Shown: positions 40,701 through 45,747 of the stretch, piece after piece
How positions within the stretch are numbered: the first letter of the stretch is position 1
Layout: every line of letters begins with the position of its first letter
Assembly: GCA_947652115.1 (NCBI GenBank)
Contig: OX393568.1
Span: 5,402,641 to 5,466,640 of the forward strand
DNA from: Blastomussa wellsi
Taxonomy: Eukaryota > Cnidaria > Anthozoa > Scleractinia > Plerogyridae
Length of the DNA: 64,000 bases
Direction of reading: 5' to 3'
Notes under the pieces: generated by a model
Database searches by the model: none
What the model saw: only the letters and a program-made list of their open reading frames with translations
Told to the model about the DNA's origin: nothing
Program-made: the position numbers and the translations under genes

Positions 40701-43604
40701 ATTCTTGGGCAAGATGCTTTTCTCTCACAGTGACTTTTTACACCCAGGTGTATAAATTGCCGCGTCTTTGATCGACAAGATTTCCATTATTTAGTTATTT
40801 AATTATTATCATGACTTTTTCCCCCGTGTTCTTCCTTCTCAGCATCCAACGCACCAATTACATGCGATGCTGGCAAGGACTGCGATGGCTCCTTCTCACT
40901 CGCCAAAACAAGCTCCGAAGCCGACGATAGTGTCAAGGAACGCGCCTGTGATACCCTGATAATGTGCATAGTCACCACTCTGAATCAGGGGCTCAGAAAC
41001 GGAGGCGGCATCGGGGACGTCCTCAGACGGCCCTCCATGAAAGAGAACATGTTTGTGGGTCGTGTCATATACGACTTGCTATTCTTCTTCGTGGTCATAA
41101 TCATTGTTCTTAATCTGATATTTGGTGTTATTATCGACACGTTTGCTGATTTGAGGAGCGAGAAACAGAACAAAGAGGAGGTGCTCAAGAATACATGTTT
41201 TATTTGCGGTAGGTAAACAGCCCTCATTTCAGTTAAAAGTGGTATCAGTTGAGTGTCAAAAGTAATTTTGAGTTTACTTTCGCTACGTTCTTGCTGAGCT
41301 CTGGAGTGGTGCAAAATGCCTTGCATCATTCTCGAATCAATCAGAGCAAACATGTACGATTTTTAACAAAACAAAATTGCGACTCACCTACCAGTGGCTT
41401 ATGCGCATTTTCCCGCGATCGACATCGGATTCCTGTTTCCCGCACTTGACATCGACCTTTGCATATTTTCCCGCGCTTGGCGTCGGTTGCTTGTTTTCGC
41501 GCGCTTGGATCGGTTGCATATTTTCCCGCACTTGGCATCGGTTGCTTGTTTTCGTGCATTCGATCAGTTGCATGTTTTCCCGCGCTTTACATCGGTTGCC
41601 AACACTGGTTGCATGACTTCCCGCTCTTTGCGCGAATTGAGTGTTTGCGCTTCGATTTCTGATTGGCTCATTACCAACGTTATTTTATTTGTGATTGGAC
41701 ACTTGTGATTACTTTGGTTCACGAGGATCGCTTGTATTTGACAGCTAAAACCCCACTTCTCTGGGGTCCCATTGGGGAATGGCCTTATACAGGTTTACCC
41801 ATTAAACTCCTGTGACTTGTTTAATCCGTTCGAGACGATTTTGAAGAAGAACATCTACCACCAGGTCTTCTTCGGGACTCACACATTTGTTTAGAGTTTT
41901 CCGTTGAAATCAAAGTAGAGGCCGTTTAGGTTTCCTAAAACTTCAGGTGACTATTAAATGCATGAAAGTCGAAACCACCAAAAAGTCGTCACTGAAAAGG
42001 TGATTAGAGGTGAGCGCTGAATGCTGATTTGTCTACATTTCATTCGCAGGGCTTGATCGCTCGGCATTCGATAACAAAGTGGTGTCATTTGATGAACACA
42101 TCAACTCGGAACACAACATGTGGCACTACCTGTACTTCATAGTCTTACTCAAGGTCAAGGACACGACCGAGTTTACTGGACCCGAGAGTTACGTCAGTCA
42201 AATGGTCAAGGTACGTGTGGCAATGTTTCCTGAAGGGTGGTGAGTGTGTTGTCGAGTTCATATCGTGATTTCTAGCATGGCGGATTCTGAGTGATGAGAG
42301 AGAGACAGCTGTATTAAGCTAAAGCAAAACTTGCAAACACGCCAGAACCCGAGGGTAGTGTAGCAGTTCTCGTAAGCTTGCCGTAATTCTGCTGGACCTT
42401 TAAGTGTGGCAGTTTTTATTATTTCCAGAAGCTTTTAGGTGGTGAGCTTCTGTTACACTCAATCACTTTGGTGAACTTCGGATCGCCGGAGCGGTCTGGC
42501 TTCTAGCGTTATCTGGTCGGGTCAACAAGTGCCAGTTGATGACGAAATCACGCCTCCGAGACGGGACTAAGCTCACGATGCTCGTCCCTGAAGTTGCTAA
42601 GCAACACATGTTGCTCGTGCGACTACTCCCGGTTTACTCGCGCTAGTTTTTGATTGCATGAAATGAGTCGAAGTCTCCCCGATTGCTTCAAGGAAGATTT
42701 GCCAAACTGGCACTTTCCCCCCACTGTATACTGTGAGGTGTTTTTGGAAGAGTTAACTTTGCTTTCACGGTGCCTCATTCCTCCCAGAAGCAATAGTTAC
42801 CGTTGAATTATCTTTCCAATTAAAGTCTAGTTCGACTGGGAATACCGTACACCTCTCTACAAGCGTATAACTTTAATTCTTCCCTGTCTAAATTAAGGTA
42901 GCTTATTTTCTTTATTTATTCGTTATTTTCCAAGACCAAACTCATCTGTTGGTGTTTTTGTAATGGAAGATGATTGACTTGTGCGCAGATTTAACTTAGT
43001 TTGGCATCTTTTTAGGAACATGATCTGGAGTGGTTTCCACGCATGCGTGCCATGAGTTTAGCGATGGATGAAGGAGAAAGCGAGCAAAACGAAATGAGAA
43101 GTCTTCAGGAGAAACTCGAAAGCACGACAAGACTGGTGTTTACATTATCACAACAACTTGCAGAACTCAAAGAACAGGTACGGTTCAGAAATAACGGATC
43201 AATCATCGTTTCTCAGAAAACCCCCACCCACCCCATTTATCTGGCACACTCAGAGGGAGTTGATGGGGACGTGAAAAAATTACTCGTGTTTGGAAATTTT
43301 TCTCCTCAAGTAGCGATCGATGTTCCCATATCAATTTTGATGAATTGCAATCCACTCTCATCCTTGTGATCCTGTACAAAAAATACCTGTTCTATCTTGT
43401 TCTGTGGAATTTTTATCAAATTTATTCATGTATTTGGTGACATTTCGCATAATGATATGGAAATTAGAACATAAAAATTTCTATAATTGCTTTCTTCTTC
43501 AGATGACAGAACAGCGCAAGCAGAAACAGCGAATCGGTTTGTTGGGACCACACTCTGTGACCGCGTTAACCAACAGTCTTACGACAAATAACTTCAAGAT
43601 TTGA
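1235..43604 (+). CDS. ITPR: Inositol 1,4,5-trisphosphate receptor (IP3-gated ER calcium channel), 5'-partial, 51 exons
   Basis: Tetrameric Ca2+ release channel of the endoplasmic reticulum, opened by IP3 and cytosolic Ca2+. I followed the coding sequence by similarity to vertebrate IP3 receptors through 51 exons; each junction keeps reading phase, and the exon lengths sum to 7719 nt (2572 codons plus TGA at 43602-43604). The first exon seen corresponds to about residue 150 of the vertebrate protein, so the start codon and most of the suppressor domain are upstream. Vertebrate receptors are about 2700 residues, so the total length agrees. Landmarks are the MIR/IP3-core segment, RIH domains, six-helix channel with GGGIGD filter and the C-terminal CFICG plus histidine linker. 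All introns are GT-AG except one GC-AG. A single gene in the window does not allow assignment to a vertebrate paralogue. Exon coordinates are given in the block entries below. Confidence 0.97.
2726..3620. repeat. Two diverged direct copies of a ~300-bp repeat in ITPR intron 4
   Basis: Copy A at 2726-3075 and copy B at 3316-3620 share GGGAGCTTA-GCAAACCAC, GAGTACTTTGGAGAAC, TTATATTTTCTACAAGA and GGCGTYATCCTA in the same order. Copy B carries an extra palindrome at 3313-3359 built from its own terminal GGGAGCTTA motif. They look like two insertions, or an old tandem duplication, of one MITE. Confidence 0.7.
4797..4855. repeat. TCA-rich microsatellite
   Basis: Interrupted TCATCA repeats end about a dozen bases before the exon 7 acceptor of ITPR and form part of its upstream intronic tract. 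Confidence 0.8.
5578..5780 (-). mobile_element. tRNA-headed SINE, minus orientation (family copy 1)
   Basis: On the minus strand it starts GGCGCAGTGGTCTAATGGTT (box A-like), then GCGCTGGACTCCAGATC, then a body with GTGTTCTTAGGCAAGACACT and GTATAAATGGGTAC. The same head and body occur at 32816-33003, 40612-40770 and 58540-58736. Confidence 0.75.
6045..6299. mobile_element. Fold-back retroelement remnant with 13-bp target duplication (copy 1)
   Basis: A near-perfect inverted repeat of about 95 bp per arm (outer TTGGTTTTATCAACTGGG, inner CGAAGGGCTAACGCTCG) is followed by a single-copy tail ending TTACCCCCTCT. TGATTTACAATAG occurs at 6032-6044 and again at 6300-6312, a 13-bp target duplication. 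Variable-length duplications and inverted 5' parts are seen with retroelements such as Penelope-like elements. Confidence 0.75.
6543..12309 (+). CDS. ITPR: ITPR exons 9-16: helical IP3-binding half (RIH) and first armadillo-like region
   Basis: Exons: 6543-6701, 7202-7374, 7462-7581, 9234-9356, 10115-10210, 10563-10718, 11470-11620, 12168-12309. The RIH segment includes [23 protein letters not shown] sequence, [11 protein letters not shown] and [12 protein letters not shown], basic motifs of the kind that bind the phosphates of IP3 in known receptors. Exon 10 ends in a GC donor. Between IETR at the end of exon 11 and VYLVWDGG in exon 12 this protein is about 20 residues shorter than the human segment that contains the LSRFEFEG sequence, while phase is preserved. 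Exons 13 and 14 carry [16 protein letters not shown] and [20 protein letters not shown], both nearly invariant in the family. Exon 16 holds [20 protein letters not shown]. Confidence 0.95.
6975..7085 (-). mobile_element. SINE 3' fragment, minus orientation
   Basis: GCCAGTGCCCATTTATAGAT and the GGATGGGACGCTATTCCATC region match the tail of the tRNA-headed SINE at 58540-58736; the tRNA head is missing. Confidence 0.55.
7375..7461 (+). other. GC-AG intron 10 of ITPR (87 bp)
   Basis: The donor reads AG|GCAAGT and the acceptor TTTACAG. Only this donor joins ...KKKEC-R to FLDYLSDLC, the order found in other IP3 receptors. The GT at 7379-7380 would shift frame and break the conserved peptide. GC donors of exactly this AG|GCAAGT form are the known functional minority class. 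Confidence 0.88.
7946..8000. repeat. GAT microsatellite
   Basis: About eleven GAT units followed by degenerate GACGAT units, within ITPR intron 11. Confidence 0.9.
8134..8268. mobile_element. Fold-back MITE (ATAGAAAGTGC ends)
   Basis: Left arm ATAGAAAGTGC...TACGGATTTTTATTCAC...CAAAACTTTGGAAAAC pairs with the right arm GTTTTCCAAAGTTTTC...GTGAATAATAATCCGTAC...GCACTTTCTAT. The loop is TCACTCG-rich. A second short hairpin with TCACATGTGAAAATATAG ends lies downstream at about 9030-9106 and may belong to a longer element. Confidence 0.7.
12344..12363 (+). other. G-quadruplex motif just inside ITPR intron 16
   Basis: Five G-runs of three or four separated by single T residues (GGGTGGGGTGGGTGGGTGGG) lie 35 bases after the donor at 12310, on the transcribed-RNA sense strand. 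Single-nucleotide loops give very stable parallel quadruplexes in general. It may influence splicing of exon 16; that is inference. Confidence 0.75.
13217..20028 (+). CDS. ITPR: ITPR exons 17-25: modulatory region with variable linkers
   Basis: Exons: 13217-13516, 14446-14508 (63 nt, possibly alternative), 15286-15340, 16070-16238, 16876-17151, 18381-18419 (39 nt), 18825-18920, 19377-19514, 19903-20028. Conserved anchors are [97 protein letters not shown] and [19 protein letters not shown]. Between SELWVYK and ILERLSNLC the sequence is low-complexity and acidic or serine-rich (runs of S and G in exon 21, DSESGGSK in exon 22). This is where mammalian ITPR1 carries its SII splice region and PKA sites, so exons 22-23 are good candidates for alternative use. 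Their small size and phase 0 at both ends would allow clean skipping. Confidence 0.93.
13546..13812. mobile_element. MITE of the TTCAATTGAGTGTCG family (complete copy)
   Basis: TTCAATTGAGTGTCG at 13546-13560 and CGACCCTCAATTGAA at 13798-13812 are terminal inverted repeats with one mismatch. The interior holds several CCAAT boxes in both orientations and the segment TTTTCCCGCGCTTTGTGTCG. Related copies lie at 15462-15652, 30325-30386, 41249-41727 and 57950-58142. Confidence 0.75.
14446..14508 (+). CDS. ITPR: Candidate 63-nt cassette exon of ITPR
   Basis: The segment is flanked by a pyrimidine-rich acceptor (TTCTGTTTCCAG) and a GTATGT donor. It is open in the frame carried in by exon 17 and leaves the same phase as it receives, so the transcript reads through with or without it. 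It would encode 21 residues rich in basic and polar amino acids ([13 protein letters not shown]...). I found no counterpart in the human protein as I recall it. Chance is possible for a short open segment, but the combination of two good splice sites and preserved phase favours a real, perhaps regulated, exon. Confidence 0.55.
14885..15055 (+). repeat. Dispersed repeat, partner of 63770-63935
   Basis: Shares CTTAACCATMCTTGTTCCTTTT, ATCACCTCTTTG and GGTTTCCT-CRTTTTAAGG with the minus strand of 63770-63935. It has no intact ORF and its class is unknown. Confidence 0.65.
15462..15652. mobile_element. MITE fragment, TTCAATTGAGTGTCG family
   Basis: CAGTGATTGGTTAAAAATCT, GCGCACATTTTCCCGCCTTT and GATTGGTTCACTGGATA align to the interior of the complete copy at 13546-13812. 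The termini are eroded. Confidence 0.65.
15852..16039. mobile_element. PIF/Harbinger-type MITE
   Basis: Terminal inverted repeats of 27 bp starting GGGCCTGATTACATGAGCC are flanked by TTA at 15849-15851 and 16040-16042. A 3-bp TTA duplication and GGGCC-type ends are hallmarks of Harbinger elements. Length is 188 bp with no ORF. Its right end is only about 30 bases before the ITPR exon 20 acceptor. Confidence 0.8.
16659..16776. repeat. TTA/TTG microsatellite
   Basis: A run of GTT units then more than 30 ATT units, about 100 bases before ITPR exon 21. The ORFs seen across it, poly-isoleucine or poly-leucine, are artefacts of the repeat. Confidence 0.95.
17560..18370. other. ITPR intron 21, no gene recognised
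   Basis: Mixed sequence with a GC-rich stretch (GCCCGCGGAGCGGAGCCCC near 17640) and CG-containing blocks such as GTCCGTACGAACGACCGCCC. It resembles dispersed repeat material, but no termini were found. Confidence 0.4.
19534..19767. mobile_element. Fold-back retroelement remnant with 13-bp target duplication (copy 2)
   Basis: Same arms and tail as 6045-6299 but shorter at the centre: the arms meet at CCTTCG-CTCCGACG instead of including CGGAGCGATT. TAATTACATAGTT flanks it at 19521-19533 and 19768-19780. It begins about 20 bases after the exon 24 donor. Confidence 0.78.
20752..20905. repeat. Degenerate tandem array, ~26-30-bp unit (array 1)
   Basis: Repeated units of the form TTTTCCCGCGCT-GGCATCGGTTGC-TG with point changes and small indels, directly upstream of the ITPR exon 26 acceptor. 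The unit matches the interior of the 13546-13812 MITE family. Confidence 0.7.
20919..30810 (+). CDS. ITPR: ITPR exons 26-37: central armadillo solenoid and second RIH region
   Basis: Exons: 20919-21119, 22275-22526, 23812-23937, 24999-25127, 25448-25568, 26335-26510, 26906-27054, 27373-27484, 28238-28555, 29092-29314, 29695-29966, 30607-30810. Anchors include [137 protein letters not shown] and [16 protein letters not shown]. The helical solenoid links the ligand-binding head to the channel and carries Ca2+, calmodulin and kinase regulation in known receptors. Exon 34 includes a serine and lysine-rich linker ([12 protein letters not shown]), a likely flexible regulatory loop. Confidence 0.96.
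21513..21590 (-). mobile_element. tRNA-like SINE head, minus orientation
   Basis: On the minus strand GGTAGTGTAGTGGTGAGATA (box A-like) is followed by GGTTCAGGGTTCGAATCT (box B). The acceptor stem does not pair, so it is not a functional tRNA. Confidence 0.55.
23005..23148. mobile_element. Fold-back element (CTAGAAGATG ends)
   Basis: CTAGAAGATG...ATGTTCTATAAGAAAATA at the left pairs with TTATTTTCTTATAGGACAT...CATCTTCTAG at the right, and an inner GAGGTCTAGAA/TTCTAGACCTC pair closes the hairpin. Confidence 0.65.
23991..24155. mobile_element. MITE with AATAGGCCATTTTACAG ends
   Basis: AATAGGCCATTTTACAGTTC at the left and CAGAACTGTAAAATGGTCTA at the right are inverted repeats with one mismatch, about 165 bp apart end to end, in ITPR intron 28. 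Confidence 0.7.
25582..25977. mobile_element. TTAAGACRGAATCCACCAG family element, right end truncated
   Basis: Left end TTAAGACAGAATCCACCAGA, TTCGAGTA and GTGGACAAA, with TTTTTGTCCACT and ATTACTCGAG near the right. The same family, with both ends, lies at 59106-59526 in CRAMP1. Confidence 0.65.
26001..26200 (+). mobile_element. Single-arm copy of the fold-back family, with tRNA-like sequence upstream
   Basis: AAGTTTCTAAAGAAACTGTG...TTTTATCAACTGGGTTGATA...GCTGACGTTTCGAGCGTTAG occurs once, without the inverted arm of the other two copies. It shows the family's simple, non-inverted form. GGCGCAGTGGTGCGAGCGCT just upstream resembles a tRNA-derived box A. Confidence 0.65.
29381..29670. repeat. 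Degenerate tandem array, ~26-30-bp unit (array 2)
   Basis: About ten units around TTTTCCCGCGCTTGGTATCG and GTTGCATG, ending some 25 bases before the ITPR exon 36 acceptor. ORFs across it are rich in cysteine, phenylalanine and histidine only because of the repeat. Confidence 0.72.
30044..30300. repeat. Dispersed repeat, partner of 5105-5340
   Basis: CATTTCCAAACACTGAGAAG, GAGGTGTTTG, AAAACTAYGGAGAAA and AATAAAATC-TAAAA occur in the same order at 5105-5340 and here, both on the plus strand. The class is unknown. Confidence 0.65.
31203..34832 (+). CDS. ITPR: ITPR exons 38-43: RIH-associated domain and juxtamembrane segment
   Basis: Exons: 31203-31313, 32600-32695, 33101-33208, 33547-33666, 34546-34671, 34766-34832. 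Anchors are [93 protein letters not shown] and [15 protein letters not shown]. This is the RIH-associated domain that connects the solenoid to the membrane helices in family structures. Exon 40 carries an acidic stretch ([10 protein letters not shown]) in the variable linker after the helix ending PQQLVDV. Intron 42 (34672-34765) is only 94 bp. Confidence 0.96.
31697..31775 (-). mobile_element. tRNA-like SINE head, minus orientation
   Basis: Minus-strand box B-like GTCCCTGGTTCGACTCCCGT is followed by TTGTACCCA; upstream is TAGTGTAGTGGATAGGTGCA as box A. Stem pairing is poor, so a degenerate tRNA-derived repeat is favoured over a gene. Confidence 0.5.
32100..32203. repeat. Hairpin repeat (TAGTCACTGGAAGGGATAGA arms)
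   Basis: A 43-base left arm and 43-base right arm are almost perfectly complementary (TAGTCACTGGAAGGGATAGA...ACATTTCGT). A diverged single arm of the same sequence lies at about 31552-31605. Confidence 0.75.
32816..33003 (+). mobile_element. tRNA-headed SINE (family copy 2)
   Basis: GCCCGATGGTTAGTCCGCTG head, GGGTTGTAACCCCGACC box B-like, TTGTGTTCTTGGGCAAGACA body and TGGACTAGCATCCCA tail. It sits in the intron before ITPR exon 40. Confidence 0.75.
34106..34251. mobile_element. Fold-back element (GCTCTGGGGA ends)
   Basis: GCTCTGGGGATGCATGATTTGA...CAAAGGGAGTCCAATCA pairs with TGATTGGACTCCCTTTG...TCAAATCATGTGTCCCCAGAGC. A shorter related arm (GTCCCCAGAGCCGCTCGTC) lies at about 34049. Confidence 0.68.
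34990..35266 (+). pseudogene. Penelope-like retroelement remnant: C-terminal end of the GIY-YIG endonuclease region
   Basis: An open segment encodes [20 protein letters not shown], then [20 protein letters not shown], a sequence I recognise as following the GIY-YIG nuclease in Penelope-like elements. No reverse transcriptase or GIY-YIG core is present upstream, so the copy is 5'-truncated. A short hairpin with GGTGAACAAATG arms (34901-34990) abuts it. It is read in the same direction as ITPR but lies in intron 43 and is not part of that protein. Confidence 0.65.
35291..35335 (+). ncRNA. Hammerhead-ribozyme-like core downstream of the Penelope-like remnant
   Basis: CTGATGA (35296-35302), a 4-bp stem II GGCT/AGCC (35304-35307 with 35318-35321), GAAAC (35322-35326) and GTC (35327-35329) occur in the order and spacing of a hammerhead. 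CGC/GCG plus two further pairs form a possible stem I. There is almost no internal stem III, but the ACGT step is self-complementary, as in the dimeric minimal hammerheads described in Penelope-like elements. Activity is inferred. Confidence 0.6.
35510..35590 (+). mobile_element. tRNA-like sequence (SINE head)
   Basis: GTAGCTCAGTTGGTTAGAGC is a clean tRNA D-arm/box A and GAGTTCAAATCCTGTCGGGG a box B; the acceptor arms can pair with two G-U pairs. The anticodon and T stems do not pair well, and a T-run follows. A degenerate tRNA or SINE head is favoured over a functional tRNA gene. Confidence 0.55.
36053..36135 (+). mobile_element. tRNA-like SINE head
   Basis: GGCACAGTGGTAAGAGTATC (box A) and GGATTCCAATCCCGTC (box B) are spaced as in a tRNA, but the stems are not closed. 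It lies just before ITPR exon 44. Confidence 0.5.
36211..41208 (+). CDS. ITPR: ITPR exons 44-48: six-helix channel domain with GGGIGD selectivity filter
   Basis: Exons: 36211-36333, 37650-37822, 38618-38782, 40178-40367, 40843-41208. Hydrophobic helices can be read in order: [17 protein letters not shown] in exon 44; [16 protein letters not shown] in exon 45; [11 protein letters not shown] and [21 protein letters not shown] in exon 46; the S4-S5 linker [19 protein letters not shown] followed by S5 [20 protein letters not shown] in exon 47. Exon 48 holds the luminal loop, the pore motif GGGIGD (bases 41001-41018; vertebrates have GGGVGD) and S6 [20 protein letters not shown]. The luminal loop after SPGS is short and contains two cysteines (TCDAGKDC). 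Filter and S6 are intact, so the channel should conduct. Confidence 0.97.
36355..36620. repeat. Inverted-repeat element bounded by ~19-bp direct repeats
   Basis: GGAACACCACAACACCACAA...CGGAACACCGGAA pairs with the TTCTGGTGTTCCGTGTTTTG...GTGTTCC arm. GTCACTGGTTTGACAAATG at 36355-36373 and GTCACTGGTTTGGCAAATG at 36602-36620 flank the unit like a target duplication, although a further internal partial copy exists. Confidence 0.55.
37134..37309. mobile_element. TA-flanked MITE (TTCTCTACTTGCACAA ends)
   Basis: TTCTCTACTTGCACAA at 37134-37149 and TTGTGCAAGTAGAGAA at 37294-37309 are exact inverted termini flanked by TA on both sides, as for Tc1/mariner-type elements. An inner ACCATAATACACC/GGTATATTATGG pair extends the arms. 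No ORF. Confidence 0.78.
39405..40098. mobile_element. Non-autonomous DNA element with TAAAGGGACACTGTC ends
   Basis: The 15-bp termini are exact inverted repeats, 694 bp apart end to end. The interior segment 39575-39775 is related to 31845-32035 (AGCAGCTCTTACAAGGTC, ACAATGGACACTAGCCC, TTTAGAGGTTATAGGAGCTG). No transposase was found. It fills most of the intron before ITPR exon 47. Confidence 0.68.
40378..40563. repeat. 20-bp minisatellite next to the ITPR exon 47 donor
   Basis: About nine units of TTACGTGCTGTGTGACTTGC with substitutions and one 4-base change begin ten bases after the donor at 40368. Confidence 0.88.
40612..40770 (+). mobile_element. tRNA-headed SINE (family copy 3)
   Basis: GGCGCGGTTGCCCAATGGTC head, GCGCTGGACTCCAGATCGAA, box B-like CTTCGAGTCCCGGCC, then TTGTATTCTTGGGCAAGATG and CACCCAGGTGTATAAATTGC. 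It ends shortly before ITPR exon 48. Confidence 0.75.
41249..41727. mobile_element. TTGAGTGTC-family MITE with an internal tandem array (array 3)
   Basis: TTGAGTGTCAAAAGTAATTT opens the element and TGATTACTTTGG lies near its right end, with family CCAAT motifs. Between 41408 and 41625 the interior TTTTCCCGCGCTTGGCGTCG unit is repeated about eight times at 25-30 bp. Confidence 0.68.
42050..43604 (+). CDS. ITPR: ITPR exons 49-51: C-terminal linker and coiled-coil tail, stop codon
   Basis: Exons: 42050-42210, 43016-43177, 43503-43604. The CFICG motif closing exon 48 together with [12 protein letters not shown] in exon 49 forms the cysteine-histidine (zinc-type) linker conserved between IP3 and ryanodine receptors. 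Exon 50 encodes [16 protein letters not shown] and a heptad-like coiled coil ([19 protein letters not shown]). Exon 51 gives [15 protein letters not shown] and a divergent tail of about 18 residues ending FKI before TGA. The KQRIGLLG sequence marks the end of vertebrate receptors too, so the C-terminus is complete. Confidence 0.97.
42527..42715 (-). mobile_element. AGTGCCAGTTGATG repeat, inverted relative to 44243-44370
   Basis: AGTGCCAGTTGATGACGAAA, GTTGCTAAGCAACA and a right-hand AAACTGGCACTTT terminus. The same blocks occur on the opposite strand at 44243-44370 (ATTTCTTCATCAACTGGCAC and GTTGCTTAGCAAC), placing ITPR's last two exons between inverted copies. Confidence 0.65.
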
Positions 43605-44242
43605 AGACTTCAGAGGAATCACCCGGAAGTGAACAGTGGTGAAAGAACAGTGGAAGTGAACGAAGAGAACCCGAAGAAAGTGACAGAGGGTACGAAAACA
43701 CCGGAAGTGAATAGTGAAGGCCACGCCAGCGACTTCTTCTTCTTCGGCTTCAACATTAAACAAAGATATTTAACACAAGAATCGCTGTTACATAGCTTAA
43801 GGCGACGGATTACCAGATGATAGTATATCTGATCGATTTTTTACCGTAAACGAACAAGTTATATGTTCTCTCGGATACGATGTCTAACATTTTGAAGGAA
43901 ATACAAATGAGAATAGCTAAGTATGACGAAAACGTGTCTCTAAACGGACCACAAAATAGGTGCAATGTCTTTTTTAGGTATTGTGTAATGGTTTTTTGCT
44001 GATTGGTGCATTACAAATAGTCGATAGGTGTAAAGATTGTTCACACTCTTCCCCGCTACATGGCGTAGCGAGATTATTTTAAAACTATTTGAATTGCGAG
44101 AAATAGTGGAAAATATTTAACGATGCTAAAAGTCAGTAGTGGTTAGTGAGTTAGCTGGCTTCAGTCCGGGAAACAAACGAGAGTTTTGGCTAATCTTCGT
44201 TGAAGTACTTGAGGAATTCCCGACTCATTTAATCTAATCAGA

Positions 44243-44370
44243 AACTGGCACGAGAGCTCACGAATAACCGAAAATAATTGCGCGAGAATGTACGTCATGT
44301 TGCTTAGCAACTATAAGCGCGAATACCGTCCCGCCTCAGACGCGGGATTTCTTCATCAACTGGCACTACC
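44243..44370 (+). mobile_element. Second copy of the AGTGCCAGTTGATG repeat
   Basis: Begins GAAACTGGCACGAGAG and ends CATCAACTGGCACTACC, the reverse complement arrangement of 42527-42715. A C-run follows directly. Confidence 0.62.
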
Positions 44371-45683
44371 CCCCCCCCCCCCCCCGATTGTTCTTATAGA
44401 TTCATTGTAAATGAATATAATTTCCATCGATGATGATCCATTATACTCTAAAACCTACCTTGCTGGCTTTGTATATATATTGTGACGAGAAATTACAATT
44501 CGATGACTATTATGACCAAGGCGATTATTTATGTAGTCTTGATTTGACTCCAGTGTGAAATTTTCTAGCCCGTATAGGGGAATCCTTGTTTACAATATTT
44601 GCTCATTAGCATAAGCGATTCAGTTTCTGATGGAGCTACAAAAAAATCAGTTCTGAATATTGAAAGGTCATAGCACGATTAACTCTGCCAATGAATTTCA
44701 GCTGGATGCATTGAATTCTTTTGGTCTGACGAGGGTTTAAAAACTCAAAATTTTACAAAGAATGTATGAGCTCATTAGCGCTTCTGCCACCCAGAAATTC
44801 CAGAGTTTTTGAAAGACAATTTCTCCTTGAATATTACACGCAAAGAGCTAAAATTTTCACCATATACTAAATTTCACTAGCTCTTTAACTGTTTGGAGTC
44901 CATTCATATCTAACATGTTGCCTTCTGTATGCCAAGCCGCCTTCTAATGATAAAAAAGGTAAACTATTGGAAGACTCTACGAAACTCTGTACACCCACAT
45001 AGGTTTGCATTGTTCGCATTTTTACAGTATTTATTACCAATTTAGGTTAATCGCTAATTGAAATGTATATGTATGGTGACTACCCAAATAACTGCTCCTA
45101 CGGCTGATCGTGTAATCTTCCTTGATGACTGTAGGCCACATTATGTCTGCCCGATGAACCCATTATTGCACTGGGAACAGGGGTAATGTCTGTAGCCACT
45201 GATGTACAGATATCTAGGTCGTTACATCTGGCAACGTTTCTTTTCACTTGAGACTGAGTAGGAGTCAAGCGTCATGGTCTAGTGCAAATCAAATCGACGG
45301 AGTCATAAGCATTGTTCTGATTCTGTTTATGACTCGTCGCAAACGATGATGGATCCAGTGAAAACTAGATTGACGAAATTGTAAGCAGAAAGGAACTACT
45401 CGGAGTGCCTGAAACTAGCAATATGATTGGTTTATTCTTCCGCTTCTGCTTGCGACGTTGGCAAGTAAGCGCCGTTGTCATACGCGGAATTGGAAGAAAA
45501 TGGAAACATTCTGATTCATTTGACTCCGATTTTGTCCTGCTCTCGACTCCGATTTTCGATTTTCCATAGATTGCAAGCGCAGGGTGGGGGGGGGGGGGGG
45601 GAGGAATCTGCTTCTTATGGTCGCTTGTTGTGATCATGTGATACAACAGTTTAGTACAATGGTCTGGGATTAAATTGGTTACT

Positions 45684-45689
45684 TTTATT
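45684..45689 (-). promoter_or_regulatory. Poly(A) signal of TRMT10A
   Basis: TTTATT on the plus strand reads AATAAA on the minus strand, about 60 bases past the TRMT10A stop, a normal spacing for a short 3'UTR. Confidence 0.65.
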
Positions 45690-45747
45690 CAAACTAAGAT
45701 TTACATTTGCTTTCAAGTTCAAAGTAGCAGTTTTCATGTTCAGAATT

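Larger units (their letters stand above)
43605..45747. other. ITPR 3'UTR and intergenic DNA before TRMT10A
   Basis: No convincing coding region. The proximal part is presumably ITPR 3'UTR; I found no canonical AATAAA close to the stop, only a weak ATTAAA near 43755. It also holds a repeat inverted relative to one at 42527-42715, a C-run at about 44367-44386 and a G-run near 45587-45601. TRMT10A's own poly(A) signal lies at 45684-45689 on the minus strand. Confidence 0.6.

Noticed and set aside
45365..45646. 93-codon minus-strand ORF with a proline run
   Set aside because: The proline run comes from the G-tract near 45590; the remainder is repeat-like and unconserved.
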